A stretch of DNA of 64,000 nt from Cherax quadricarinatus (GCF_038502225.1 NC_091303.1:32293530-32357529), one strand, 5' to 3'; shown: positions 15,800-28,194, counted from the stretch's first letter. The notes: a model not told the origin generated them from the sequence alone. Program-made: numbers and translations.

Positions 15800-16385
15800 A
15801 AAAATATGTTGGTTCTCCCTTACCATGAAAATTTGGTTAGTATGCCTTTTCTTCTTAAGAATTTTAATATCAAAGTTGTATTTAAAAAAACTTGATACAG
15901 TAAAAAAAACTTCTGATAAAGAATTACCCCCTAAATGCTGTCGGATGTGTCTTTAAGATTCCTTGTAAAATTTGCGATGAAGTTTATTACGGTCAAACTC
16001 GTAAAAGTCTCGATCTAAGATTAAAACAGCATAAATATAGCATTAGAACTGGACAAGATTCCAATGCTCTATCTATTCACGTAAGAGATTTTAACCATCC
16101 AATTGATTTTCAAAAAGTTGAGAAAGTTGTATCAAGCAAGTCCATGGTCGACAGGAATATAATTGAATCTTGTTTCATAAAAAGCAGTTTTGACAATAAT
16201 ATGTATATTTCTTTTGGTTTATATAAATTAGATCCATTTATAATTAATAGAATTTGGGAAGAATTTAATAATGCATTGGACAAATAATAAATCTTAGTTC
16301 TTGGGTAGAATAGTTTGTTTATGGGTTACGTGAAGGACCTGTCTAGTTGGGCCAGCAGGCCTGCTGCAGTGTTCTCTTTCTTATG
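15800..16385 (+). mobile_element. Penelope-like element fragment, family 2
   Basis: Forward-strand 3' part of a Penelope-like retroelement: the RT-EN linker (VLPYHENLVSMPFLLKNFN, near 15800-15880), a frameshift at the A-run near 15890, then a GIY-YIG nuclease. After the stop comes a 3' module with GGGCCAGCAGGCCTGCTGCA and TTTCTTATG, also found behind CR1-like pieces at 49370 and 62690. Confidence 0.75.
15943..16287 (+). pseudogene. Penelope-type GIY-YIG endonuclease domain
   Basis: A 114-codon open stretch ending in TAA at 16285-16287, preceded in frame by KNYPLNAV. It starts GCVFKIPCKICDEVYYGQTR: the CxxxPCxxC zinc-type motif and the VYYGQT form of the GIY-YIG signature, followed by KSLDLRLKQHK (catalytic Arg region), the HVRDFNHPIDF block and a conserved Glu in NIIESCFIKSS. 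In Penelope-like elements this C-terminal domain cuts target DNA. There is no start codon because it is the end of a longer ORF. Confidence 0.85.
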
Positions 16386-17284
<899 letters not shown>

Positions 17285-17628
17285 GGGCTTATGTCTCAGG
17301 TGCAGGGAGCTGGAGTTATCACTGAAGTACAGGGGCTGGGGTTATCACTTAGATTATCTTTTGATTATCTTTCGAACAATCGGATATTACGTCTCAACAC
17401 TTACAGTCTAACTGATCATAGCAAGTTACCCGTAATGGTTTCGTTGTTGATCGCAATAGCAAAGGCACCGAGCTACAGTTATTTTTATGATAAGGAATTA
17501 ATAGTTCATTAAATCCAGGAGGCTGAGTAACACTCATTATTATGAAAATATATTTTTATTTACATACTTAGCAAGGCAGCAAAAGTATTAAGCCTAAGCT
17601 GTCCGAAGTATCAATGAACAATAGGGCT

Positions 17629-17649
17629 ATTATTATAATAATAATAATA

Positions 17650-17717
<68 letters not shown>

Positions 17718-17733
17718 CATCATCATCATCATT
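17629..17733. repeat. (TAA/TTA)n with (ATC)n end
   Basis: Trinucleotide tract of about 105 bp, TTA units followed by five ATC units. Confidence 0.95.
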
Positions 17734-18417
17734 AATATATTTCTGTAATTAAAATGAAGTGCTAAACCTCAAAGGTCATACAGCGCTGCCTTCTGACTAT
17801 TAAAGTTTTATACCAGCAGAGTGATTCTCGTATCCAGTATGGAACAATAAACTCAACTGATCTTAATACCAGATCTTAAAAATATACGAAGATAAGAAGT
17901 TCCAATGTTACATTATAATGTATAACCCACACACTGAACATAAATGCCACAGCAGAACACAGTGGCAACTGTCCACCAGAAATCCACGAATAATAATCCA
18001 CTCTTAAAAAGTAAATAGTGATCAAGTCCACCCAAGGACTACAGCAGGAGTACAGAAGAACATCAGCAGAGAGAAAGACAAAGCCTCCAGTGGCACTCTG
18101 CTAAAAAGAAAATCCACCGAAAGTGAACGAATATGTCAAACTTGTCGGTCGTTTGTCAAGACAGATTCTCTTGTCGCTTGCTCGAAATACCGTAGGACTT
18201 CACTTTACGTATAGTAAGAATCAATCACTCCACCTAGGTATGTGGGAATGAGAACTGAGAATTAACTACGTATGTACGATGTGAGGCAGCCATTGCTGGC
18301 ACTGCTCTGAGCAGGTAGTCTGCTTCCTGTCATCTCCTATGAGACCTGGTTGCATCACCTAACATGTGATGTAACCCATAAATAAAATAATAATAATTAT
18401 GATAATCTAATCTTAAA
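17734..18417. other. Unassigned sequence
   Basis: No open frame or repeat recognised between the two trinucleotide tracts. Confidence 0.45.
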
Positions 18418-18467
18418 TGATAATAATAATTATAATAATAATAATAATAATAATATAATAATAATAA

Positions 18468-18558
<91 letters not shown>
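18418..18558. repeat. (TAA)n microsatellite
   Basis: About 140 bp of TAA/AAT units with a few imperfections. Confidence 0.95.
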
Positions 18559-18559
<1 letters not shown>

Positions 18560-18859
18560 CATGGGTTTAAGAAGAGTTTTATCAATTATTATTTATAATC
18601 TGTTCTATAATTTCAGGTATCTCGCTGCCATACATCTTGACACACACAGTCGGGTCAGGACTAGACAAAGAGTTTCATAGTTTGCTTTTGAATTTTCTTC
18701 ACTTGTATGTCCCTGCAGATACCTCATGTCCCCTGCTCCAGGATGGAGTGACATGTTCTGGTCAATGAGAAGAGTGTTTCTTCCTTGTACTATTTAAAGA
18801 AAGGTCTTCTTAGGCATTCCTGAGGTAGTAGGTACCTTGGAGTCACTCATCTCTGGTAA

Positions 18860-20560
18860 CAGGAATCCATTCAGATTCTCAGCGGGTAACGGTTGCTGAA
18901 GTGATGAATCAGAATGAAGAAAGATGTCAGTGGGTAGTGGATACGATCCCAGTTGGGACCACCCATTCTAAAGTGTTGTCACCAACACTAGAGAAATGCA
19001 TGTGGGTAGTAGAGCACAAGTTGACAGCGTCCACTCTCTCTGCACCACCTCAACAAACAGCAGTATACGCCTACTCACCGAACGTAACACACACTACCTG
19101 TCACTGAGTATGATCTAAAACTGGATTAAGTACCTATCTACCTATCACATTAATGCCACTTGAAGAGTGACAAGCAATTTAGTCCAATTTTATTACGGTA
19201 CTCTACACTATGTTGTTCACCAAAAAGGCACCTGGGCAAGAATTTTTTATTTTTAATAAATTTAAAGCCCAGATTGTGTCTATGATCACATTTAGGGAGC
19301 CTTTGAGGTGGGATAAGCCTATGTTGAAAGGTTGTATACGAAGAGCCAGCCTCATAATCTTAGTATTTTTGTTCTTCATGGTATTAATGTAAGATTGCTG
19401 AGTAAATTTATGACATGAGGTGATGTGCCTAAGAAAACCTCAAAATACTCCAAAGCCACTACCAGAGTTAATACCTCCTACTCAGTGGTGACATAGTTCT
19501 TTTGATGTGATTTGAATTTTCAGCTATAGTAACAGATATGATGTAGTGTGTTACTGTTTGTCTTTTTCTTTAAACGGCATAATCGCTCACATCCACCTGG
19601 ACAGTGAAAGACAAGGGAAATTTTGGGCTCTGAAGGACAGACACTGGGATGTAAGTTCTCATGCTTCCGACCACTTAAATTTTACTGCTAGTTATTTAAA
19701 AATGGTGACCCACAACTTGAGAAGTTGGGACCAAACCTCTTACAATATCCCGTCATAGCTAGGAAACATTGCACATCTTTCATATCTTTCAGAGCAAAGA
19801 ACTGAACAATCTTACCTTGACCAGTGACGTATCTCAGGCACTTAACACAAGACCTGGCTAAGTCACATTTTGCTAGGTTTGCCCTGAAGTTATATTCGGT
19901 AAGTTTTTCCAGAAGTTTTCTATGCCGAAGCTAGTGTTGCTTCCATTCATTACTGCTGACTAGTGAATCGTCACTATATGCCTCTATGCCTTTTAGATCT
20001 TCTGTTGGACATAATGTGTTGGGATGAAGCAGGCGAATCCCTATATTGAAATGGTGTCACTTGGTAGCTGTAGAGACATTTATGCACAGTTCCCCCTCAC
20101 ACCTCGAACAAGAGGTGTGAGGGGTACTTGGTAGTACACGAAGTAGGGTCAGATGACTGACACAAGGGGTGCCTAAGACTCAGTCGGTAATATAACCATT
20201 CACTTTATGGTAGTCATTACACTTTCTATAGGTACCATCAGGTTTAAGTAACATGATGCATGGCGAGGCCGAAGGACTCGCTTTTTTTCAGTCAATGTTC
20301 CAGTAAAAATTTTATTTTCATTTTGTTCCAAAGGACTCATTCTGTAAGGAACTTGTTTGGTAGGGTCAATACCTTTATCATAGACATTATGTTTTTCCTG
20401 TTATACAACATACATCTCGGAAGAGGCAGGTGAACTCCAGGATCAGAGATTTTATATCAGTGGCTTTATCCTCACGTAACTTTTCTAAAAAATTTTCCTT
20501 GAGAATTAAGAATCTGCGAGTTCTTTAGACATACCTCCATTCCTCTAGAAGCATCAGGAA
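18860..20560 (-). pseudogene. Ty3/gypsy-type reverse transcriptase and RNase H remnant
   Basis: Reverse-strand LTR-retrotransposon pol, full of stops but recognisable. From 20560: a linker with LKNSQIL, then DIKSLILEFTCLF and HNVYDKGIDPTKQVPYRMSP (the pre-RT block), KPDGTYRKCNDYHKVNGYIT, YQVTPFQYRDSPAS, YSDDSLVSSNEWKQH (YSDD is the catalytic YxDD), LAKCDLARS, and KDVQCFLAMTGYCKRFGPNF leading into the RNase H start (VDVSDYAV). The part below 19500 is poorly preserved. No LTR was found. Confidence 0.8.
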
Positions 20561-20599
20561 GTTTATCTGATCTTTAGCTTACAAAGGAAAAACCGAATT

Positions 20600-20735
20600 T
20601 GTCAGAAGGTTAGGTTAGATTTGGTAAACAGTACAACTGATCCTGACGCGGGTGTTAGTCATATAACGACCCTCCACCGAAGCATTTGGTCATCTCACCG
20701 AGGCCTTCCGCTGGCTTACTGGTTCACCCTATTAA
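20600..20735 (-). repeat. Dispersed repeat, about 135 bp, copy 1
   Basis: Matches in reverse complement the repeat at 28195-28325. Shared segments include GAGGCCTTCCGCTGGCTTAC and TTAGTCATATAACGACC-like sequence. It lies between the integrase and RT parts of the gypsy remnant. Origin unknown; no tRNA promoter boxes are obvious. Confidence 0.7.
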
Positions 20736-20759
20736 AAATTAATATTTATATTACATAGA

Positions 20760-21240
20760 AGAGAACCACTATGATATACCTTGCGTTGATCGATGTGGTA
20801 CATGAGCTCGCTCTGATCTTCTCTTCCCAGGAGTGGGAACTAACTAGTTTGCATTATTTACTTTCCTCACAATTTTTAATGGAGCCACAAATCTGGTTTG
20901 CAGAGCATCTCCAGGTTGAACCTTTGTATCATTACTTTATCTCTGCACTGAAGGATCTACGGACAACCTTTTTATCATGCTTCTCTTTCATCTTCTTATG
21001 AGCTCTTTGAGGCCATTTCATGAGCAGTCTTCAGATGTTGCTGCATCAAAGCAGGAATGTTACTGACTGAAGGAACCTGCTTACCTGGCCAAACCTCCTT
21101 CAAAACTCCTGAAGGTCCTTTCAACTGCTACCATTTATGAGCTCAAAATTACTATAGCGAAGACTTTCCAGTTCAAATATAGTGTACAGTAAAAATAGTA
21201 ACCCTTCTTAACAGTCTTTGAGAATATTCGGTGCAGAAGG
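20760..21240 (-). pseudogene. Ty3/gypsy-type integrase C-terminal remnant
   Basis: Reverse-strand frames give SNFELINGSS, then GPSGVLKEVWPGKQVPSVSN and PALMQQHLKTAHEMASK, the end of an integrase core and its linker, then GDALQTRFVAPLKIVRKVNN and LVPTPGKRRSERAHVPH, the small beta-barrel end (comparable to the RFxGPYxVxxKxxxxNYLVxTPxRR pattern). It lies upstream of the RT on the same strand, the reverse of normal Ty3/gypsy order but as in Gmr1-like elements. Stops are frequent. Confidence 0.75.
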
Positions 21241-21279
21241 TTTGCATCATGGACCACAATGTCTGGTGAAAACGTTCCA

Positions 21280-21770
21280 GTACATCTCGAGACGTCTTTA
21301 TTCTGCTTCTGTACAGCTTTATTCTGTAATTTTTTAACCTTCTTTACATCTTATGCTTTATTCTTCTTCTATGTATCTTTTTTCTGCCTCTTTAATCATA
21401 TTACTTCTCACATACATCCTAATACTGCCTCTGAACATCTTGATCCTGCTCTGTTTATCTTTATCCGGCTCTATTATCTTTATACTGTATCTACATATTT
21501 TAATTTCATACCTATATATGTTTGTCATACTTCTCTATATTTATTTTGCTTCTACCTGACTTCATCCTGCCTCTATTTATCTTGATTCGGCATCTAGATG
21601 AATTACCTTCTTCTATATACATTGATATTGCCTCTATAGCTCCAACTCCTGTTACAGATACTTCTGCTGCCTCTGTACATCTTGCCGCCTCTGTGCAACT
21701 ATATCCTTTCTCTTTATTTTGCCTGTTCATATCTTTCTTTGGCCTTTATACATCTTTCTCTGGCGAAAAC
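21280..21770. repeat. Degenerate TGCCTCT/CATCTTGAT minisatellite
   Basis: About 20 diverged units of roughly 20-26 bp around CTGCCTCTGTACATCTTGAT. The open frames here are low-complexity by-products. Confidence 0.6.
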
Positions 21771-21779
21771 AAAGTCAGA

Positions 21780-22385
21780 ATAAACAATTACATTTACATT
21801 CTTGTGTGAGCTACAGTGTCGAAAACCCATTAAACTACCGTGATTACGTTGAACCGTGCGCAGTTAGCACTAAATGCCTAGTCGATGAGGTCTGGTCTGG
21901 GATGTAACCGGGCCGCGCGGAACTTCAGGTACATAAATAACATATAGGTTATATTAAGCAGAGGATTCCAGCAGAGAGGATTTGTTAAGTTAGCCCTAGG
22001 TACTAACTAGATAAACTTAGGGGCAGATAAGTCCCTGGTACACCTCAGATTAGCAAAGGTCAGCTGAAGGAAGCGATTCTCCACGAACAAGTCTTACCCA
22101 AGCAGACTTCATTACTTCCGTGTGGTGTACAGCGGCCACGGTACAAGGCGCCTTGTAGCCTGTCATGTTTTTTTCTTACATACGGTTTTAAATGTACGTT
22201 TCTCTTAGTTCATGACACCTAACTTAACCCAAAATAAAGAAAGTAAAGAGTACTTGTACGCTTAGTAGAAGCGTTAATAAAATAACGTGGAGAAGGAGTA
22301 ATAAAGTAAGGAAAGTAGGAAGAGGATAGTGTGAGTGAGGCAAGAATGTTGAACCTTACAAGAAATATTGTCATGATGAGTGATG
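21780..22385. other. Unassigned sequence left of the satellite
   Basis: No gene recognised. Confidence 0.45.
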
Positions 22386-25300
22386 CTTGAAGAGCCTCAG
22401 AATTATGTGATCATTATTAGTGGAGCCCCAGCATAGTATGATCATTGATTGTGGAGCCCCAGCATAGTGTGACCATTGATTGTGGAGCCCCAGCATAGTG
22501 TGAACATTGATTGTGGAGCCCCAGCATAGTGTAATCACTGATTGTGGAGCCCCAGCACAGTGTGATCATTGATTGTGGAGCCCCAGCATAGTGTGACCAT
22601 TGATTGTGGAGCCCCAGCATAGTGTGACCATTGATTGTGGAGCCCCAGCATAGTGTGACCATTGATTGTGGAGCCCCAGCATAGTGTGACCATTGATTGT
22701 GGAGCCCCAGCATAGTGTGACCATTGATTGTGGAGCCCAAGCATAGTGTGACCATTGATTGTGGAGCCCAAGCATAGTGTGAGCATTGCATGAAGAGTCC
22801 CTGCAAAATGTAAGCATTGTATGAAGAGTCCCAGCATAGTGTAAGCATTGCATGAAGAGTCCCAGCATAGTGTAAGCATTGCATGAAGAGTCCCAGCATA
22901 GTGCAAGCATTGCATGAAAAGTCCCAGGATAGAGTATACAATGCGTGAAGATCCCCAGCATAGTGTTTACACTGCATGAAGAGCCCCAACATAGAGTGAG
23001 CAACGCATGAGGAGCCCCAGCATAGAGTGAGCAACGCATGAGCAGCCCAACAGAGTGAGCAACGCATGAGGAGCCCCAGCACAGAGTGAGCAACGCATGA
23101 GGAGCCCAGCATAGTGTGAGTAACGCATGAGGAGCCCTAGCATAGTATGAGCAACGCATGAGGAGCCCCAGCAAAGTGTGAGCAAAGCATTAAGAGCCCA
23201 GCATAGTGTGAGCAACGCATGAGGAGCCCAAGCAAAGTGTGAGCACCATATGAGGAGCCCGAGCATAGTGTGAACAACGCCAGAGGAGCCACAGCATAGC
23301 GTGAGCAGCGCATGAGGAGCCCCAGCATAGTGTGATCAACGCTAGAGGAGCCACAGCATAGTGTGACCAACGCATGAGGAGCCAAGCACAGTGTGAGCAA
23401 CGCATGAGGAGTCCCAGCAAAGTGTGAGCAACATATGAGGATCCCCAGCATAGTGTGAGCAAATCATGAAGAGCCCAGCATAGTGGGAGCAACGCATGAG
23501 GAGCCCCAGAATAGTGTGAGCAACACATGTGAAGCCCCAGCATAGTGTGAGCAACACATGAGGAGCCCCAGCATAGTGCGAACAACGCTAGAGGAGCCCT
23601 AGCATAGTATGAACAAAGCTACAGGAGCCCCAGCATAGTGTGAGCAACGCATTAAGTGCCCCAGCATAGTGTGAGAAAAGCATGAAGAGCCCAGCATAGT
23701 GTGAACAACGCAAGAGGAGCCCCAGCATAGTGTGAGCAGCGCTAGTGGAGCCCCAGCATAGTGTGCACAACGCATGAGGAGCATCAGCATAGTGTGAGCA
23801 ACACATGAGGAGCCCCAGCATAGTGTGAACAAACCTAAAAGAGCCCCAGCATAGTGTGAACAACGCTAGAGGAGCCACAGAATAGTGTGAGCAACTCATG
23901 AGGAGCATCAGTATAGTGTGACCAACACATGAGGAGCCCCAGCATAGTGTGAGCAGCGCTAGAGGAGCCCCAGCATAGTGTGAGCAAAGCATGAAGAGTC
24001 CAGCGAAGTGTGAACGACGCTAGTGGAGCCCCAGCATAGTGTGCGCAACTCATGAGGAGCATCAGTATAGTGTGACCAACACATGAGGAGCCCCAGCATA
24101 GTGTGAACAACGCTAGAGGAGCCCCAGCATAGTGTGAACAACGCTAGAGGAGCCCCAGCATAGTGTGAGCAACACAAGAGGAGCCCAGCATAGTGTGAAC
24201 AACGCTTGAGGAGACCCAGCATATTGTGAACCACGCATGAGGAGCATCAGCATAGTGTGAGCAACGCATGAGGAGCTCCAGCATAGTGTGAGCAACTGAG
24301 AAGCCCTAGCATAGTATGAGCAACAAATGAGGAGACCCAGCATAGTGTGAACAACGCTAAAGGAGCCCCAGCATAGTATGAGCAACGCATGAGGAGCCCC
24401 AGCATAGTGTGAGCAACACATGAGGAGCCCCAGCATAGTGCGAACAACGCTAGAGGAGCCCTAGCATAGTGTGAACAACGCTAGAGGAGCCCAAGCATAG
24501 TGTGAGCAACGCATTAGGTGCCCCAGCATAGTGTGAGAAAAGCATGAAGAGCCCAGCATAGTGTGAACAACGCAAGAGGAGCCCCAGCATAGTGTGAGCA
24601 ATGCATGAGGAGCCCCATCATAGTGTGAGCAGCGCTGGTGGAGCCCCAGCATAGTGTGCACAACACATGAGGAGCATCAGCATAGTGTGAGCAACATATG
24701 AGAAGCCCCAGCATAGTGTGAACAACCCTAAAAGAGCCCCAGCATAGTGTGAACAACGCTAGAGGAGCCACAGAATAGTGTGAGCAACGCATGAGGAACC
24801 CCAGCATAGTGTGAGCAATGCATAAGGAGCCACAGAATAGTGTGAGCAACGCATGAGGAACCCCAGCATAGTGTGAGCAAAGCATGAAGAGTCCAGCAAA
24901 GTGTGAACAACGCTAGTGGAGCCCCAGCATAGTGTGCGCAACTCATGAGGAGCATCAGTATAGTGTGACCAACACATGAGGAGCCCCAGCATAGTGTGAA
25001 CAACGCTAGAGGAGCCCCAGCATAGTGTGAGCAACACAAGAGGAGCCCAGCATAGTGTGAACAACGCTTGAGGAGCCCCAGCATATTGTGAACCACGCAT
25101 GAGGAGCATCAGCATAGTGTGAGCAACGCATGAGGAGCTCCAGCATAGTGTGAGCAACTGAGAAGCCCTAGCATAGTATGAGCAACAAATGAGGAGACCC
25201 AGCATAGTGTGAACAACGCTAAAGGAGCCCCAGCATAGTATGAGCAACGCATGAGGAGCCCCAGCATAGTGTGAGCAACACATGAGGAGCCCCAGCATAG

Positions 25301-26547
25301 TGTGAGCAACGCAAAAGGAGCCTTAGCATAGTGTGAGCAACGTATGAGGAACCCCAGCATAGTATGAGCAACGCATGAGGAGCCCCAGCATAGTGTGAGC
25401 AACGCATGAGGAGCTCCAGCATAATGTGAGCAACACAAGAGGAGCCCAGCATAGTGTGAGCAACTGAGAAGCCCTAGCATAGTGTGAGCAACAAATGAGG
25501 AGACCCAGCATAGTGTGAACAACGCTAGAGGAGCCCCAGCATAGTATGAGCAAAGCATGAGGAGCCCCAGCATAGTGTGAGCAACACATGAGGAGCCCCA
25601 GCATAGTGTGAGCAACGCAAGAGGAGCCTTAGCATAGTGTGAGCAACGTTTGAGGAACCCCAGCATAGTGTGAGCAACGCATGAGGAGCCCCAGCATAGT
25701 GTGAGAAACGAATGAGGAACCCAGCATAGTGTGAGCAACGCATGAAGAGCCCCAGCATAGTGTGAACAACGCATGAGGAGCCCCAGCATAGTGTGAGCAA
25801 CGCATGAGGAGCCATAGCATAGTGTGAGCAATGAATGAGGAGCCCCAGCATAGTGTGAGCAACGCATGAGGAGCCCCAGCATAGTGTGAACAACGCATGA
25901 GGAGCCCCAGCATAGTGTGAGCAACGCATGAGGAGCCCCTGTATAATATTGGCAACACATGAGGAGCCCCAGGATAGTATTAACAACGCATGAGGAGTCC
26001 CAGCATAGTGTGAGCAACGCATGAGGAGCCCCAGCATAGTATTAAGAACGCATGAGGAGCCTCAGCATAGTGTGAGCAACGCATTAGGAGCCCAGGCATA
26101 ATGTGGACAACGAATGAGGAGCCCTAGAATAGTGTGAGCAATGAATGAGGAGCTCCAGCATAGTGTGAGCAACGCATGAAAAGCCCCAGAATAGTATGAG
26201 CAACGCATTATGATCCTCAGCATAGTGTGAGGAACGCGTGAAAAGCCCCAGAATAGTATGAGCAACGCATTATAATCCTCAGCATCGTGTGAGCAACGCA
26301 TGAAGAGCCGAGCATAGTGTGAGCAACGCATGAGGAGCCCGACCATAGTATGAGCAACGCATGAAGAGCCATTGCATAGTGTGTGCAACGCATGAGGAGC
26401 CCCAGCATAGTGTGAGCAACGCATGAAGAGCCATTGCATAGTGTGCCCAACGCATGAGGAGCCCCAGCATAATGTGAGCAACGCATGAAGAGTCATTGCA
26501 TAGTGTGCGCAACGCATGAGGAGCCTCAGCATAGTGTGAGCAATAAG
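22386..26547. repeat. 31-bp satellite array, about 134 units
   Basis: Tandem array of 4.16 kb. The unit joins AGCATAGTGTGAGCAACG to CATGAGGAGCCCC, measured as exactly 31 bp between neighbours near 25753 and 25784. Three domains differ in the second half of the unit: ATTGATTGTGGAG (22386-22786), GCATTGCATGAAGAG (22787-22990) and AACGCATGAGGAG or AACGCTAGAGGAG (22990-26547). Because 31 is not a multiple of 3 and the reverse complement holds few stops, long frames stay open on the reverse strand in all three phases. These are by-products, not genes. Confidence 0.95.
23590..25312. repeat. 862-bp higher-order duplication within the satellite
   Basis: Rare variants recur at a fixed distance: GAGAAAAGCATG at 23673 and 24535, ATATTGTGAACC at 24221 and 25083, GAGCAACTGAGAAG at 24290 and 25152, each 862 bp apart (about 28 units). 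A smaller 306-bp offset links 25152 with 25458 and 25234 with 25540. Confidence 0.85.
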
Positions 26548-26754
26548 CAGTCAACTTTAGGCGTCACGGAAGTTTTAATTGGAATAGTCTTCAAGTTCCA
26601 TCCGGAGGGGAATTGTGACATTACAAGTCGTTGGTGTGTGACCTTCAATGTATGTTTGATAATTAATTAACACAATGGGGCGCAGATGGAAAAATGACCA
26701 TCCAAATGCATTTTACAAAACTGAGAAGTCTACTAGGCTTTCAAACTTTTATTG

Positions 26755-26792
26755 AGACCGTCTCGCTATGTGTAGATCTTTGCATCATCTGG
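26755..26792 (-). ncRNA. Degenerate hammerhead-like motif in the Penelope 3' flank
   Basis: Reverse strand reads GATGATGCA, a stem-loop (AGATCT...TAGC), then GAGACGGTCTCAATAAA. It follows the CUGAUGA-stem-GAAA order, but both core boxes carry changes (GAGA for GAAA). Penelope-like elements are known to carry hammerhead ribozymes; the assignment here is inference. Confidence 0.35.
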
Positions 26793-27012
26793 AAGACAGA
26801 AAAATGCGCGCGCGCATGCACACATTGATTGATCTATATCTCCAGAAGACGATCCCTTCTGGGATCTTCTTCTGCAGATACACAAATGAAAAGTGAATAT
26901 GAATTTATAGGAAACGTTGCGCCTCTCACCGTGTGGGACGGGGAGTAAGGAGTGTCAGGTGAGCGCCTGGGAGGACAGGTCAAGGAGTAAGAAGACAGGT
27001 CCTATAAAGATG

Positions 27013-27400
27013 CTAAAAATCTTGGTGGGATGTTCCTTTGTGTTGTGTGATTCCTGTTCTTGTGCTGGCGTTCTGTGTTAGGTTGGACGCTGGTGCATAC
27101 TTCTTGAGGACGAATTTTGAAATGACATCTGGTTTCCATTGTGTTTGTGAGCTGTTGGAAATGTGCGTGGTAGCTATGAGGGCAGATTCTATGATTCGGT
27201 GTTTGTAGCTGCAGTATGATTTGTGTTTGATGGTAGCAGCTTCACAATGAATATTGTGATTGTTGACGCTGAAATATTGAGAAACGGCTGAATTCTCCTG
27301 TGCATAATGTATTGCTCTTTGGTGTTCAATGATCCTTGTACACAATTTTCGTCCTGTCTGTCCGCTGTATACTTGGTTACAGTCTTAGCATGGTAACTGG
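27013..27400 (-). pseudogene. Penelope-type GIY-YIG endonuclease, reverse copy
   Basis: Reverse frame reading GVYQLPC, a stop, then DCNQVYSGQTGRKLCTRIIE, the VYxGQTGR form of GIY-YIG with its catalytic Arg region, followed by EHQRAIHYAQ, HNIHCEAATI and a late ESALIATTH block with the conserved Glu. The open part starts at 27345. A TAA replaces one residue between the two Cys of the zinc-type motif, so the copy is dead. Confidence 0.85.
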
Positions 27401-27795
27401 TAGACTCCTAAATGATTGTGTTTCTTGGAAAAGAGATTCCCCAATTTGTTAGGATAGAAAGTGTTTGTGTTGGTCATTTTTTTGAGTCGGTTAAATGTAC
27501 CTTGGTGGTAGGGTACTATGAGTTGAGATTCGCTGGATGGAGTCGAGTTTTTGTGAACCGAGGTTTTGTAGTAGCTAATGTTTGCTCTCTTTTCTCCTTG
27601 TTTTATAAACCAGACGGCGTATCCTAATTTACGGAATTGTGTTCTGAGGATTTCTTATTCTTGGTCCAGCTTTGAGGGGGCTGCATATCCCAAGTGCCCA
27701 TAAAAACAGGCTTGAGATGGTGCTTTTCTTAATCTGCAGATAGGGTGGATGTAGGAATGACTACAGTTGGCTTCCTATAAACTGATCGTTATTAC

Positions 27796-28190
27796 ATGCC
27801 CAACAGTCTTTGGGCAAGATATACGGAGCTCAACAATGTGATTAATCTTTCTAACATACAATTAAATAAACACACCGCAGAAACATTCAGCTTAGGGTTA
27901 AACTTCGTTCACAAGCTGATGTCTAACCACGCTCTGAATTATATTCCAAGTTTTGACAAATACCTAGTTTACAATGATTATGACAAAAACCTGCTGTGTA
28001 TCAAGAACATTTTGTTAAAAGGCATTCAAGACTGTTTCAAGTCTTTCTCTACAAGGACTCATACGCAATGACATCATCCTTATCAATTCAGACAAAGGGA
28101 ACAAGATAACGATTTTGAACAAAACAGATTACTTCACCAAAGCCCATGATCTATTAAATGACATAACAAATATGAACTAAATGGTTATAA
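27796..28190 (+). pseudogene. Penelope-like RT, N-terminal part
   Basis: Open for 91 codons: NVINLSNIQLNKHTAETFSL then GLNFVHKLM, the N-terminal block of Penelope-type RTs, and YNDYDKNLLCIKNILLKGIQ. A frameshift near 28065 precedes an ILINSDKGNKITILNK-like segment (SDKG is conserved). It ends at the inserted repeat. Confidence 0.75.
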
Positions 28191-28194
28191 TTGA

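Larger units (their letters stand above)
26690..27790 (-). mobile_element. Penelope-like element, family 1, reverse copy
   Basis: Reverse-strand 3' part. From 27790: a degraded RT thumb (KSTISSL-like, EILRTQFRKLGYAVWFIKQG, ANISYYKTSVHKNSTPSS, VPYHQGTF), the linker and the GIY-YIG nuclease, then a 3' flank to 26690 that includes a GATCCC/GGGATC hairpin (26850-26870) and a hammerhead-like motif at 26755-26792. The forward copy at 27796-31570 has matching RT thumb sequence, so the two form an inverted pair of one family. Confidence 0.8.

Noticed and set aside
21259..21809. Hydrophobic frames suggesting membrane proteins
   Set aside because: Low-complexity translation of a degenerate TGCCTCT/CATCTT minisatellite.
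22417..26532. Many cysteine-rich reverse-strand open frames, up to 302 codons (25109-26017)
   Set aside because: They are translations of the 31-bp satellite, open in all three phases because the unit lacks stops; no start, domain or codon signal.
22386..26547. CRISPR array
   Set aside because: Contiguous repeats without unique spacers, in a eukaryotic context.
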